Part shown: positions 57,354-64,000 of the stretch, in pieces
Numbering within the stretch: the first letter of the stretch is position 1
Layout of the letters: each line of letters begins with the position of its first letter
Source: a virus
Length of the DNA stretch: 64,000 bases
Virus record (IMG/VR): IMGVR_UViG_3300049489_001113
Location: 1-64,000 of that record
Strand: one strand, 5' to 3'
Made by a program: the position numbers and the translations under genes
Notes under the pieces: model-generated
Databases searched by the model: none
Told to the model about the DNA's origin: nothing
What the model saw: the letters and a program-made list of their open reading frames with translations, nothing else

Positions 57354-57808
57354 GACTGCACCGCGTCGATGCTCGCAACCTGCCCGCTGCTACGGGTCAC
57401 CGTCCTCGTGATCGTCTGGTTCGCGATCAACACGCCGGCAGCGTCGTACTGCTTGGTGACGATGGTATCCACCTGGCCGCCGCTCCTCGTGATGTTGGTC
57501 TCACGCACCTTCTTCAGCTTCGCCGACGTCTCCCACACGATGATGTCGGTGACGCGCCCGAGGGATCGTACCACCTCCGTCCAGCATGTCTCGGCGATCT
57601 CGTGTACGAGCGTGTCGAGGTTCTCGTGCTGCCCCTCGGTGAGCCCGGACCCGCCCGACCGGGGGTTGAACGGCCCGGTGGCGTCCCGCATCTGAAAGGA
57701 CGAGCCATCGTAGGCCAACTCTCCCGGGTTCTCCGCGGAGGCGGCGTCCTCGAAGATGATCTTCGTCTCGCGACGAGGACCATCACTTCGGTCAGGTGTT
57801 CTTCCCAC
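57350..57808 (-). CDS. Hypothetical virion-associated protein (152 aa)
   Basis: GTG 57808 was chosen: AAGAGG precedes it and it overlaps the upstream gene by 17 bases. Core: ETKIIFEDAASAENPGELAY, MRDATGPFNPRSGGSG, then a helical DTLVHEIAETCWTEVVRS and a beta-rich end. Not recognised. Confidence 0.55.
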   Translation of the reverse strand: MGRTPDRSDGPRRETKIIFEDAASAENPGELAYDGSSFQMRDATGPFNPRSGGSGLTEGQHENLDTLVHEIAETCWTEVVRSLGRVTDIIVWETSAKLKKVRETNITRSGGQVDTIVTKQYDAAGVLIANQTITRTVTRSSGQVASIDAVQS

Positions 57809-58310
57809 GCGGCCTCTTGCTCGCCTTCTTCGTCTCCGCGAGGCGTTGAGCTTTGAGGGTGGGGCCGGGGTGCTTCCCCGCACCGTTGACCGGCCCCTCG
57901 GCGGAAGGGGCAGCAGCTTGCTCGCCGGTGCGCATCTGGATGGCCAGCGTCTTCTCGTGGTCGTGGTACTTCTTCACGTTCCCGACAGCGAGGCGCACAC
58001 CCGCGGCCTTGCCTTCGGCCTGGAGCTGGGACACCTCGGCCCGGACGGCGAGGTTCTCGATGATGCCGACGTCGCGGGCGAGGTACCTGCGGATGCGGTC
58101 GGCATCCTCGAGCGAGAGCTTGCCCTCGTCGATGTCCTTGTCGATGTGCTCCTTGTGGTACTGGTTGAGCGCCACGACAGCCTGCCGCAGCCCTTCCTTG
58201 GCGCCGCGATACTGCTGCGCCTCGACCAGAACAGCCTCGAGCATGTCGTCGAGGCCGACCCCGAGTTCGTGGGCCACCAGCGCCTTGATTTCCGCCTTCT
58301 CGCTACCCAT
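57792..58310 (-). CDS. Hypothetical helical protein (172 aa)
   Basis: It is largely alpha-helical (LVAHELGVGLDDMLEAVLVE; LSLEDADRIRRYLARDVGII) with a basic tail ending in KKASKRPRGKNT. Flanked by virion genes; a scaffolding or chaperone role is possible. Confidence 0.52.
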   Translation of the reverse strand: MGSEKAEIKALVAHELGVGLDDMLEAVLVEAQQYRGAKEGLRQAVVALNQYHKEHIDKDIDEGKLSLEDADRIRRYLARDVGIIENLAVRAEVSQLQAEGKAAGVRLAVGNVKKYHDHEKTLAIQMRTGEQAAAPSAEGPVNGAGKHPGPTLKAQRLAETKKASKRPRGKNT

Positions 58311-58335
58311 GCGGGCCTCCGTCAGGCGTCAGGTA

Positions 58336-60249
58336 CTACGGCTCGCCCCACACGACCATCGTGATGACGTCGGGGCTGCCGCCCGCCTTGAGGGCGTACT
58401 CGAACTTGAGGTGCCCACTCGCCGGCGTGGTACCGGGGTACACGTCGTGGTTGGCCGACGCGTCCGCGCCGTTCCGCTGGAGTACGCCGTTCACGTACAC
58501 ATCGACGTCGTCCACGAAGGACGCGACGTGGTCGTAGGCGGGGAGGACGGCGTCGATGTTGGTCGGGTTCTCGACGTTGGTGTCGGCGGGGATGGCGTTC
58601 GTGACCACCGCGACACCCTTGGTGCGGTTCTCCTTCTTCTTCGCCTGCACGATGGCGCTGAGGAGCGAGACCTCACCGAAGGCGGTCTCGTAGGCGTCCC
58701 ACTCGGCGGAGGTGTCCGACAGCTTGAGCTGGCCCGAGTAGGTCGATCCCGCCTTGTTCCCGTCGACGAACGCGAACTCGGCGAACGCGGTGAGCCCGAG
58801 GTCACCGGCGGTGGTCTCGATCACTCCGTCCGTGGAACCGACCCGGATGGGGCGGGTGCCGGCCGTGTTGACACGCACGCCGGTGCGGAAGTCGTTCACG
58901 ACCGCGTCGACGTTGAAGGTGTCCACGTCGGTACCGAGGTGGACCTCGCTCGTCCCGCCCGCGCTGCCCTCGACGACACGGAAGAGGTTGGCCTCGAGGT
59001 CGTCGCGAATGGCCCACACGAGCCCGGCACCCTCGAGATCGAGGGTGGCATTCGTGAGCAGGTTGACCGGCGTGGTGCCTTGATTGTCGTAGGCGACCTG
59101 CCGAGTGACCACAGCCGAGGACGGTGCGTCGACCACGGCGCCGGACAGGAAGTCGCGCCGGGTCAGGTCCTCGAGTCGGACCTGTTCGCGGGTCGCGTAG
59201 TTGATGGTCTTCCCGCCGATGTCGGCGGCAGGCACGGCCTCGAGGTCGTCGCCGGTCGAGTTCTGGCGCACGAACGAGATCTGGGCTCGGGTGGTCGTCG
59301 TGTCGGTGATGGTCGCACCGTCGACCACACCCGACTCACCCTGGAGCAGACCGTAGACGATGCGCCCGCCCGAGAGGATCTCGTCGCGCGTGGACCCGTC
59401 CACGATCAGCATCAGGTTGTCGGGGGACAGCGCGTTGGAGCCGGCCACCTCGGACAGCGCGTGCGTGCCGAAGGTGCCGCCGTGCGAAGCAACGATGGTG
59501 CCGAGCGTGTTGGTGATGCCGACGGACGCGGTGGTGTTCGCGGGTAGCTCACCGGCCGCGAGGACCTTCACGTCGCCCGCGCCGCCGGAGAGGGTCGCGC
59601 CACCCCAGGACAGGTTCGCGCCCGTCTCGGTCGTGGCGATGACGTTCCCGGCGGTGCCCGAGAGGATGGCCGTGACGACCACGGTGGTCGGGCTCTCGAC
59701 GGCCGTGACCTGCGTGTTGACGGGGGTGCCGGTGCCGTAGTTGGTGCCGGCCACGCCGTCGCCGTTGATCGCGCGGCGCAGGTTCTCGAGCGCCTGGGCG
59801 GTGGTGCCCGAGGCGTCGATGTTCCCGGACGCGTTCACGAACGGGCTCCGGAAGGTGTAGGTCTGCGCCCCGATGGTGACGGTCTCGCCATCCGAGATGG
59901 CGCCCGTCGAGGTCAGGGTCCCGACGGCAGCGGCGGCAGCAGGGACCGCGATGTCGGTGAGCTTGTGCACCTGCCGCAAGATGCGCTTCTTCTCGATGAG
60001 GTGCAGCGCGTCGTTCAGGGCACGGATGCCACGCTTGGTGCCTGTCTCGAGCGTGCTCGGGATGTTGATGTCGGCGTACCAGTCGCCGGCGACGTCCGCG
60101 TACAGGGCGCGCTTCGCCTGGGAGCGCAGAGCGTTGAGGTCACCCTCGATCGTCGTCTGCGTCTCGAGCGTGGCCCCGACGGAGAGCGTGTCGTCGTACA
60201 GGTCCGAGTTTCGGATCTGGGTGTCCTGCCGGACGAAGGTGCGACTCAT
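58336..60249 (-). CDS. Large virion protein, tail-fibre or baseplate type (637 aa)
   Basis: The N-terminal part (TQIRNSDLYDDTLSVGATLE; DWYADINIPSTLETGTKRGI) resembles fibre or baseplate attachment domains; an internal repeat ILSGTAGNVIATTETGANLS followed by WGGATLSGGA is common in phage surface proteins. The last 100 residues (DVDVYVNGVLQRNGADAS) form a likely binding or assembly tip. Second-largest virion gene here. Confidence 0.62.
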   Translation of the reverse strand: MSRTFVRQDTQIRNSDLYDDTLSVGATLETQTTIEGDLNALRSQAKRALYADVAGDWYADINIPSTLETGTKRGIRALNDALHLIEKKRILRQVHKLTDIAVPAAAAAVGTLTSTGAISDGETVTIGAQTYTFRSPFVNASGNIDASGTTAQALENLRRAINGDGVAGTNYGTGTPVNTQVTAVESPTTVVVTAILSGTAGNVIATTETGANLSWGGATLSGGAGDVKVLAAGELPANTTASVGITNTLGTIVASHGGTFGTHALSEVAGSNALSPDNLMLIVDGSTRDEILSGGRIVYGLLQGESGVVDGATITDTTTTRAQISFVRQNSTGDDLEAVPAADIGGKTINYATREQVRLEDLTRRDFLSGAVVDAPSSAVVTRQVAYDNQGTTPVNLLTNATLDLEGAGLVWAIRDDLEANLFRVVEGSAGGTSEVHLGTDVDTFNVDAVVNDFRTGVRVNTAGTRPIRVGSTDGVIETTAGDLGLTAFAEFAFVDGNKAGSTYSGQLKLSDTSAEWDAYETAFGEVSLLSAIVQAKKKENRTKGVAVVTNAIPADTNVENPTNIDAVLPAYDHVASFVDDVDVYVNGVLQRNGADASANHDVYPGTTPASGHLKFEYALKAGGSPDVITMVVWGEP

Positions 60250-60262
60250 GTTCTCTCCTCGT

Positions 60263-60715
60263 TCACGCTTGGTAGTAGGTCAACCAGAGCTTGTCGCCCG
60301 GCTTCGGCACGAAGCTGGTGGTGATTGTATCGAACCCGGTGCCGATCCCACCAGATTCGCTCACGACGTAGTCGTCGCCGGCGCCCTCGTCCTGCTCGAC
60401 ACCGTTGTAGGAAAGGACCTCGTCGTGCAGTCCGTCGTGGAGGAACTTCGTCGGGGAGACGAACACCGTGTTCACCCCGTCGATGGCGCCGACGAGGGGC
60501 TGACGGACACGTGGGAGGTACCCGATCGATGGCGGGACGGTGGACACCTCGACCACGACCGTCTGGACGGTGTCGACGAAGATCTCCGTGACGGGCGCGT
60601 CGATCACCGCCTCGATCACCGGTGACTCGAGCGCAACCTCGACCGGAGATAGGCCGATCTGCGCTTCCACGAGTCCCGTCGGGGTGACCAGGACCTGGAC
60701 CTGGCAATCGGCCAT
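60263..60715 (-). CDS. Putative tail/baseplate protein (150 aa)
   Basis: Beta-rich first half (VQVLVTPTGLVEAQIGLSPV; VQTVVVEVSTVPPSIGY). Second half GVNTVFVSPTKFLHDGLHDE and KPGDKLWLTYYQA matches the short domain often found as a repeat in phage fibres (VNG.dt.ft...v.....VY.NG..q). Neighbours are baseplate genes. Confidence 0.58.
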   Translation of the reverse strand: MADCQVQVLVTPTGLVEAQIGLSPVEVALESPVIEAVIDAPVTEIFVDTVQTVVVEVSTVPPSIGYLPRVRQPLVGAIDGVNTVFVSPTKFLHDGLHDEVLSYNGVEQDEGAGDDYVVSESGGIGTGFDTITTSFVPKPGDKLWLTYYQA

Positions 60716-60723
60716 GGTCTACC

Positions 60724-61107
60724 TCACGAGTGAGTCACGCCGTCGGACACCTCTACCTGGCCCTCGAGCAAGCGGTCCACCTGCCCCGAACCGTGTGTAG
60801 CGAGAAGGTCGTAGACTCCGAGTTTCTTCTCGAGGGTGGCGGTCTCCGCGGCCGTGAGGAGGATCTGGATCTGACCCTGCGTCAGGTCCACCGAGACGAT
60901 GCGCCCGTTTCCGGTCGTGAGTTCCATCAACACGGCGGGGAGCTGCTTGTTCTCCCGGATCTGCATCTTGAAGGTGGCGCCCGTGAAGTCGATGGGGTCC
61001 TGCGGCGGCGCCTTCTGCTTGAACTGCAGGGGGACGGAGAAGGTCGCGTACCTCTCGATCTGGAGGTTCAGCTTCCCGGCCTTGGTGACGACTGTGGAGG
61101 TGCTCAT
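60724..61107 (-). CDS. Small baseplate/tail protein (127 aa)
   Basis: DFTGATFKMQIRENKQLPAV then LTQGQIQILLTAAETATLEK and VDRLLEGQVEVSDGVT follow the pattern of N-terminal domains of baseplate-upper or tail-fibre connector proteins. Beta-sandwich inferred. Next to the J-like gene. Confidence 0.6.
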   Translation of the reverse strand: MSTSTVVTKAGKLNLQIERYATFSVPLQFKQKAPPQDPIDFTGATFKMQIRENKQLPAVLMELTTGNGRIVSVDLTQGQIQILLTAAETATLEKKLGVYDLLATHGSGQVDRLLEGQVEVSDGVTHS

Positions 61108-61113
61108 GCGACC

Positions 61114-62931
61114 CTACTTGATCCCGCCGGACAGCCCGGTCACCGAGATGTCCGCGTCATCCAACGTGGTGATCTCGTACTCCCCGACCTGCACATGTGT
61201 CACGACGGCACCCGATCCCACCGTGATGCGGTACCGGTTGCCGGCGTAGTTGGGGATCGCCCCCGCCGTGGCGAGGAGACGCAGGTTCCCGAGGTCGTTG
61301 GTCCACGTGGTTCCGACCGTGCCGAGGCTCGACTGATCACCGGTGGAGGCGCCGCGCACCCTGTACTGGGTCGGCGAGATGAACTCGACCTCGAGGACCT
61401 CCTGCAACGTCGGTTGGACGTCGGAGGTGAGTACGAACTGCTCGTGGTCGGTGTCGTCCGTGGTCGTGACGATCCACGTCGTGTCCGGCGTGTTGACGAC
61501 GAGGAACGGGTCGGGGTTCCGCAGCACGGCGGTGGGCTGCCTGCGGAACAGCGAGAACCGAACCTTGTTCACCCCGGCGAGGGACTCAAGTGCCCCCATC
61601 ACGTCGGAGAGCACAAGGTCCTCCCCCATCCGCGCGTTCTCAACGAGGTCGAGGATCGCCTGCCGAGCATCCACCTCGGTGTCGGCCTGGAAGAACCCGG
61701 CGTTGACGTCGATGGAGAAGGCCATCTCGAGGGGCACCTCGGAGGGCGGCCGCACCACGAGACGCGTGGGCGCGGCCTTCCTGACCACGAGGTACGAGCC
61801 GACCTGCCCGATGAGCCCGGTGCCCGTCTCGAGGATCGGATCCCACGTACCGGAGGCGATGGGGTTCGAGCCGGTGGCCGCCACGTAGACGACCTCCTCG
61901 AAGGGGCCCACTCCGTAGGTGGCCTTGGCCTGCGCCACTCCGGCGACCCCAGCCACGGCCAGCGCCTCGTAGTCGGCGTGGGTGACGGCACGGTCGAGCG
62001 CCTTCAGTGAGGCAGGGATGTTCGTCCGCGCCTCGTCGATTGACTCCTTGTCGCTCCCGCCCTGCGGCGTGTTGTTCCCGTTCGTGACGGAGGACACGAA
62101 CGCGAGGGTGTCGAGCAGCTTCGTGATTTGCCCCTTGCCGACGGAGTTACCGAACTCGCCGCCGCCCACGCGGTAGCTGGCCTTCACGTTGTTCGAGCCA
62201 CCGGCCGCGACACGGCCGTCTACGCCGTTACCGAATCGAACGGTCACCCGGTCGTCCTCGTCGATGCGCACCGTGTAGTGCCGGTCGAGGGGCTCGGAGT
62301 CGAGGAAGTTGGGGACCTCGGTGTAGAGCACGAACCCGGAGCCCTCGTCGACGTAGACGCGGAGCGAGGAGATCCCCGAGGGGTCATAGGACAAGGGCGT
62401 GCGATCGAGCTGGAACTCCTGGTCGGGCAGCGCGTTCCCCGAGCCCAGGATCTCGTCGGTGATCGACTGCCCCTCGATGCAGTCCACGGTCACCGTCCCC
62501 GGTCCGCCCACCGCCGTGGCCGTGGTCACCTCGTAGATGACCTGCTCCTCGCCGGTGAGCGTGGGATCGGTGGCGACCCTGGTGCCGGCCGGGATGGAGC
62601 CCGCGCCGGTGCACGTGAAGGACATCGAGACGATGGCGGATGTGGCCGGGCTCAGCTCGTAGCCGACGAGGCGACCGAGGTTGATGACGCTCCGCCGCTG
62701 CGTCGCGGTCGGCAGGTAGGTCTCGTTCGCGGCGCGGTCGATGTAGTAGCTGAGGTTGTCCCCGAGGTACGAGAACGCCTCGACGAGCACGACGCCGATG
62801 TCGGTCGGGTAGAAGTCCGTCCACTCGGGTGTGAGCGTGGGCGCCAGAGCGAGCAGGTCACTCCGGTACGACTCGTAGTCCCGACTCGAGTAGTCGATCG
62901 GGACGTTCACCCCTCCGAGAGACGTCGGCAA
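61114..62931 (-). CDS. Baseplate J-like wedge protein (605 aa)
   Basis: The pattern IDYSSRDYESYRSDLLALAP, DIGVVLVEAFSYLGDNLSYY, IDRAANETYLPTATQRRSVI and later VTVRFGNGVDGRVAAGG with HADYEALAVAGVAGVAQAKA is that of baseplate J/gp6-type proteins. These form the wedge ring of contractile-tail baseplates. Upstream lie gp25-like and a short gene, the same order as in many myophages. Confidence 0.88.
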   Translation of the reverse strand: MPTSLGGVNVPIDYSSRDYESYRSDLLALAPTLTPEWTDFYPTDIGVVLVEAFSYLGDNLSYYIDRAANETYLPTATQRRSVINLGRLVGYELSPATSAIVSMSFTCTGAGSIPAGTRVATDPTLTGEEQVIYEVTTATAVGGPGTVTVDCIEGQSITDEILGSGNALPDQEFQLDRTPLSYDPSGISSLRVYVDEGSGFVLYTEVPNFLDSEPLDRHYTVRIDEDDRVTVRFGNGVDGRVAAGGSNNVKASYRVGGGEFGNSVGKGQITKLLDTLAFVSSVTNGNNTPQGGSDKESIDEARTNIPASLKALDRAVTHADYEALAVAGVAGVAQAKATYGVGPFEEVVYVAATGSNPIASGTWDPILETGTGLIGQVGSYLVVRKAAPTRLVVRPPSEVPLEMAFSIDVNAGFFQADTEVDARQAILDLVENARMGEDLVLSDVMGALESLAGVNKVRFSLFRRQPTAVLRNPDPFLVVNTPDTTWIVTTTDDTDHEQFVLTSDVQPTLQEVLEVEFISPTQYRVRGASTGDQSSLGTVGTTWTNDLGNLRLLATAGAIPNYAGNRYRITVGSGAVVTHVQVGEYEITTLDDADISVTGLSGGIK

Positions 62932-62939
62932 CGGTCACC

Positions 62940-63308
62940 TCAGAGGACGCGCTTGCGCGCACGGGTGGCCTCGCCCTTGCGCTCGTCGGGGGACATCGTG
63001 TCCGTACGGTCGGCGCCGCTGGTCGCGATCTTGTCCGTGGGGTGGTTGTTGACGTCCTGGCTGTTCGTGCCGCCGTAGTACCCGTCCCAGGACGGGCGCA
63101 CCGCCGCGGAGTTGGCGCTGGCCACGCCTCGCGCCATGGCCGGGTACAGGTCGGGTCGCGTGGCCTGGTTCTTCGTGGGGGGCAGTGCGGGCTGTTCCGG
63201 CGGCGGCGCCGGGTAGCCGGCATCCGCCATCTCCCTGCGGAACCGCTTGTCTTCCTCGGAGCCCTTCCTGTTGAAAGGAGCACTGAATTCACGTCGGATG
63301 ACCGGCAT
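62940..63308 (-). CDS. Small hypothetical baseplate-region protein (122 aa)
   Basis: ATG 63308 follows GGGAGGTTCG. Disordered, Pro/Arg-rich (YPAPPPEQPALPPTKNQATR) and basic at the end (KGEATRARKRVL). Lies between gp25-like and J-like genes; possibly a baseplate connector. Confidence 0.5.
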   Translation of the reverse strand: MPVIRREFSAPFNRKGSEEDKRFRREMADAGYPAPPPEQPALPPTKNQATRPDLYPAMARGVASANSAAVRPSWDGYYGGTNSQDVNNHPTDKIATSGADRTDTMSPDERKGEATRARKRVL

Positions 63309-63318
63309 CGAACCTCCC

Positions 63319-63708
63319 TCAGACGTCGCCCCCGACCCGTAACTCGAAGGCTCCCTCGTGTTGCGTGTCCTTGACTCGGAACCAGATCTGCACGAACTGC
63401 GCGTTCCCGGTGGGGAGGCGCTTGGTGGTGATTGTGACACGCCGGACCAGAACGCGGGGCTCGAACTTCCCGATCGCGTCCTTGATGAGCGTCTCGAGGA
63501 GAACCTGCTGGGGGCCGCCGGTGTTGCGGAAGAGGCGCGAGAACCCCGCCGAACCCTTGTCCGGCTCCATCGGCAGCTCGCGCAGGCGGATGGTCATCAG
63601 CGACTTGAGGTTCGACACCAGCTTCTCGACGCCGTCGTCGCGCACGATGTGTCCGTTCGCACCGAAGCGGAACGGGAAGCTGATCCCCTTGACCTGACTG
63701 ACACCCAA
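63319..63708 (-). CDS. gp25-like baseplate wedge protein (129 aa)
   Basis: TTG 63708 follows GGGAGG; GTG 63720 is an alternative. KGISFPFRFGANGHIVRDDG, SLMTIRLRELPMEPDKGSAG, and RVTITTKRLPTGNAQFVQIW match the gp25/W family (IRFPF..d..G.......d.l.q.i...L.t..GER...P..G). It belongs to the baseplate wedge with the J-like protein. First gene of the leftward virion block. Confidence 0.78.
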   Translation of the reverse strand: MGVSQVKGISFPFRFGANGHIVRDDGVEKLVSNLKSLMTIRLRELPMEPDKGSAGFSRLFRNTGGPQQVLLETLIKDAIGKFEPRVLVRRVTITTKRLPTGNAQFVQIWFRVKDTQHEGAFELRVGGDV

Positions 63709-63739
63709 AACGCCTCCCACATGGTGTATTTGTGATTCT

Positions 63740-64000
63740 ATGCTGAGCACGAACTCGTGGGCACTGCCTGTAGATCGCTTCTGGGCTGGGGTCGACAAGA
63801 ACGGACCGATAGTACCGGGCTTGACCACTCCGTGCTGGTTGTGGCTGGGAAGCAGGAAAGCGCACCCTCAGCAAGACTACGGATTCTTCCAGATCCAGAA
63901 CCGACGCGTGGGCGTACACCGCTTCTCGTGGGAATTGCACTTCGGTCCCATACCCGACGGGCCGCACTGTGTTTGCCACAAGTGCGACAACCCACCGTGC
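63740..64000 (+). CDS. HNH homing endonuclease, truncated by window edge (87 aa visible)
   Basis: ATG 63740. DRFWAGVDKNGPIVPGLTTP with CWLW, RVGVHRFSWELHFGPIPDG and HCVCHKCDNPPC are the N-terminal half of the same HNH family as 17031. The gene runs divergently from gp25-like, 31 bases away, and continues past the edge. It probably arrived at the edge of the baseplate block. Confidence 0.85.
   Translation, partial: MLSTNSWALPVDRFWAGVDKNGPIVPGLTTPCWLWLGSRKAHPQQDYGFFQIQNRRVGVHRFSWELHFGPIPDGPHCVCHKCDNPPC

Noticed and set aside
63709-63828. Longer gp25-like start at 63828
   Set aside because: The extra N-terminal 40 residues are antisense to the HNH gene at 63740, and the conserved family start fits TTG 63708 with GGGAGG upstream.

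Overview
The window is a continuous stretch of a double-stranded DNA tailed-phage genome. It has high GC (mid-60s percent by eye), tight gene packing with many ATGA/GTGA/TGATG stop-start overlaps, strong AGGAG-type ribosome binding sites, and GTG/TTG starts. A baseplate J-like protein, a gp25-like wedge protein and a tail-protein-I-like protein point to a contractile tail (myovirus type). A full phage replication set and no bacterial housekeeping genes argue against a chromosomal fragment. No integrase or CI-like repressor is seen, so a virulent phage is more likely than a prophage. Terminase, portal and capsid genes lie outside the window. The host cannot be named; high GC and Shine-Dalgarno use suggest a high-GC bacterium.

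Layout: (1) 1-11.7 kb, plus strand. A Ycf46-like AAA+ ATPase gene is broken by a split intein, with an antisense HNH endonuclease gene between its halves. It is followed by many small early-type genes (zinc ribbons, tandem ribbon-helix-helix proteins, a GHKL ATPase fused to a metalloprotease motif, small membrane proteins) and a GGC-NNC hexamer array. (2) 28.5-11.7 kb, minus strand. A leftward operon runs from a TTGACA promoter at 28.6 kb: ssDNA-binding protein, family A DNA polymerase with a zinc-ribbon insertion, SF2 helicase, RecA-like recombinase, RecB/Cas4-like and resolvase-like nucleases, a SpoVS-like protein, a TGT/DpdA-like TIM-barrel protein, PadR regulator, dCTP deaminase and an MT-A70 methyltransferase. 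(3) 28.7-38.1 kb, plus strand. Probable virion surface genes form three repeated cassettes, each opening with a short 'RRSP' N-terminal peptide and closing with an 87-89 residue protein. (4) 47-38.2 kb, minus strand. A winged-helix regulator, a lambda-O-like replication initiator with iteron-like repeats inside its gene, a decayed helicase-loader-like protein, DnaB helicase, ThyX carrying a LAGLIDADG intein, dNMP kinase, primase, and an MT-A70 methyltransferase whose 3' end has been replaced by an HNH-AP2 homing endonuclease insertion. (5) 63.7-47 kb, minus strand. Baseplate and tail genes with interspersed small membrane or secreted proteins (lysis candidates) and a patatin-like phospholipase. 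The right edge cuts an HNH gene on the plus strand.

How the genes fit together: initiator, loader-like protein, DnaB, primase, SSB and PolA form a replisome. RecA, SF2 helicase, RecB-like and resolvase-like nucleases give recombination-dependent replication. ThyX, dCTP deaminase and dNMP kinase raise dTTP supply. Two MT-A70 methyltransferases (and perhaps the TGT-like protein) could modify DNA.

The strongest unusual signals are the fractured AAA+ gene with a split intein, the homing endonuclease that swapped a host-gene C-terminus, the in-gene iterons, and the threefold virion cassette. Homing elements are unusually frequent: five HNH genes (one truncated by the window edge), two HNH remnants, one full intein and one split intein.
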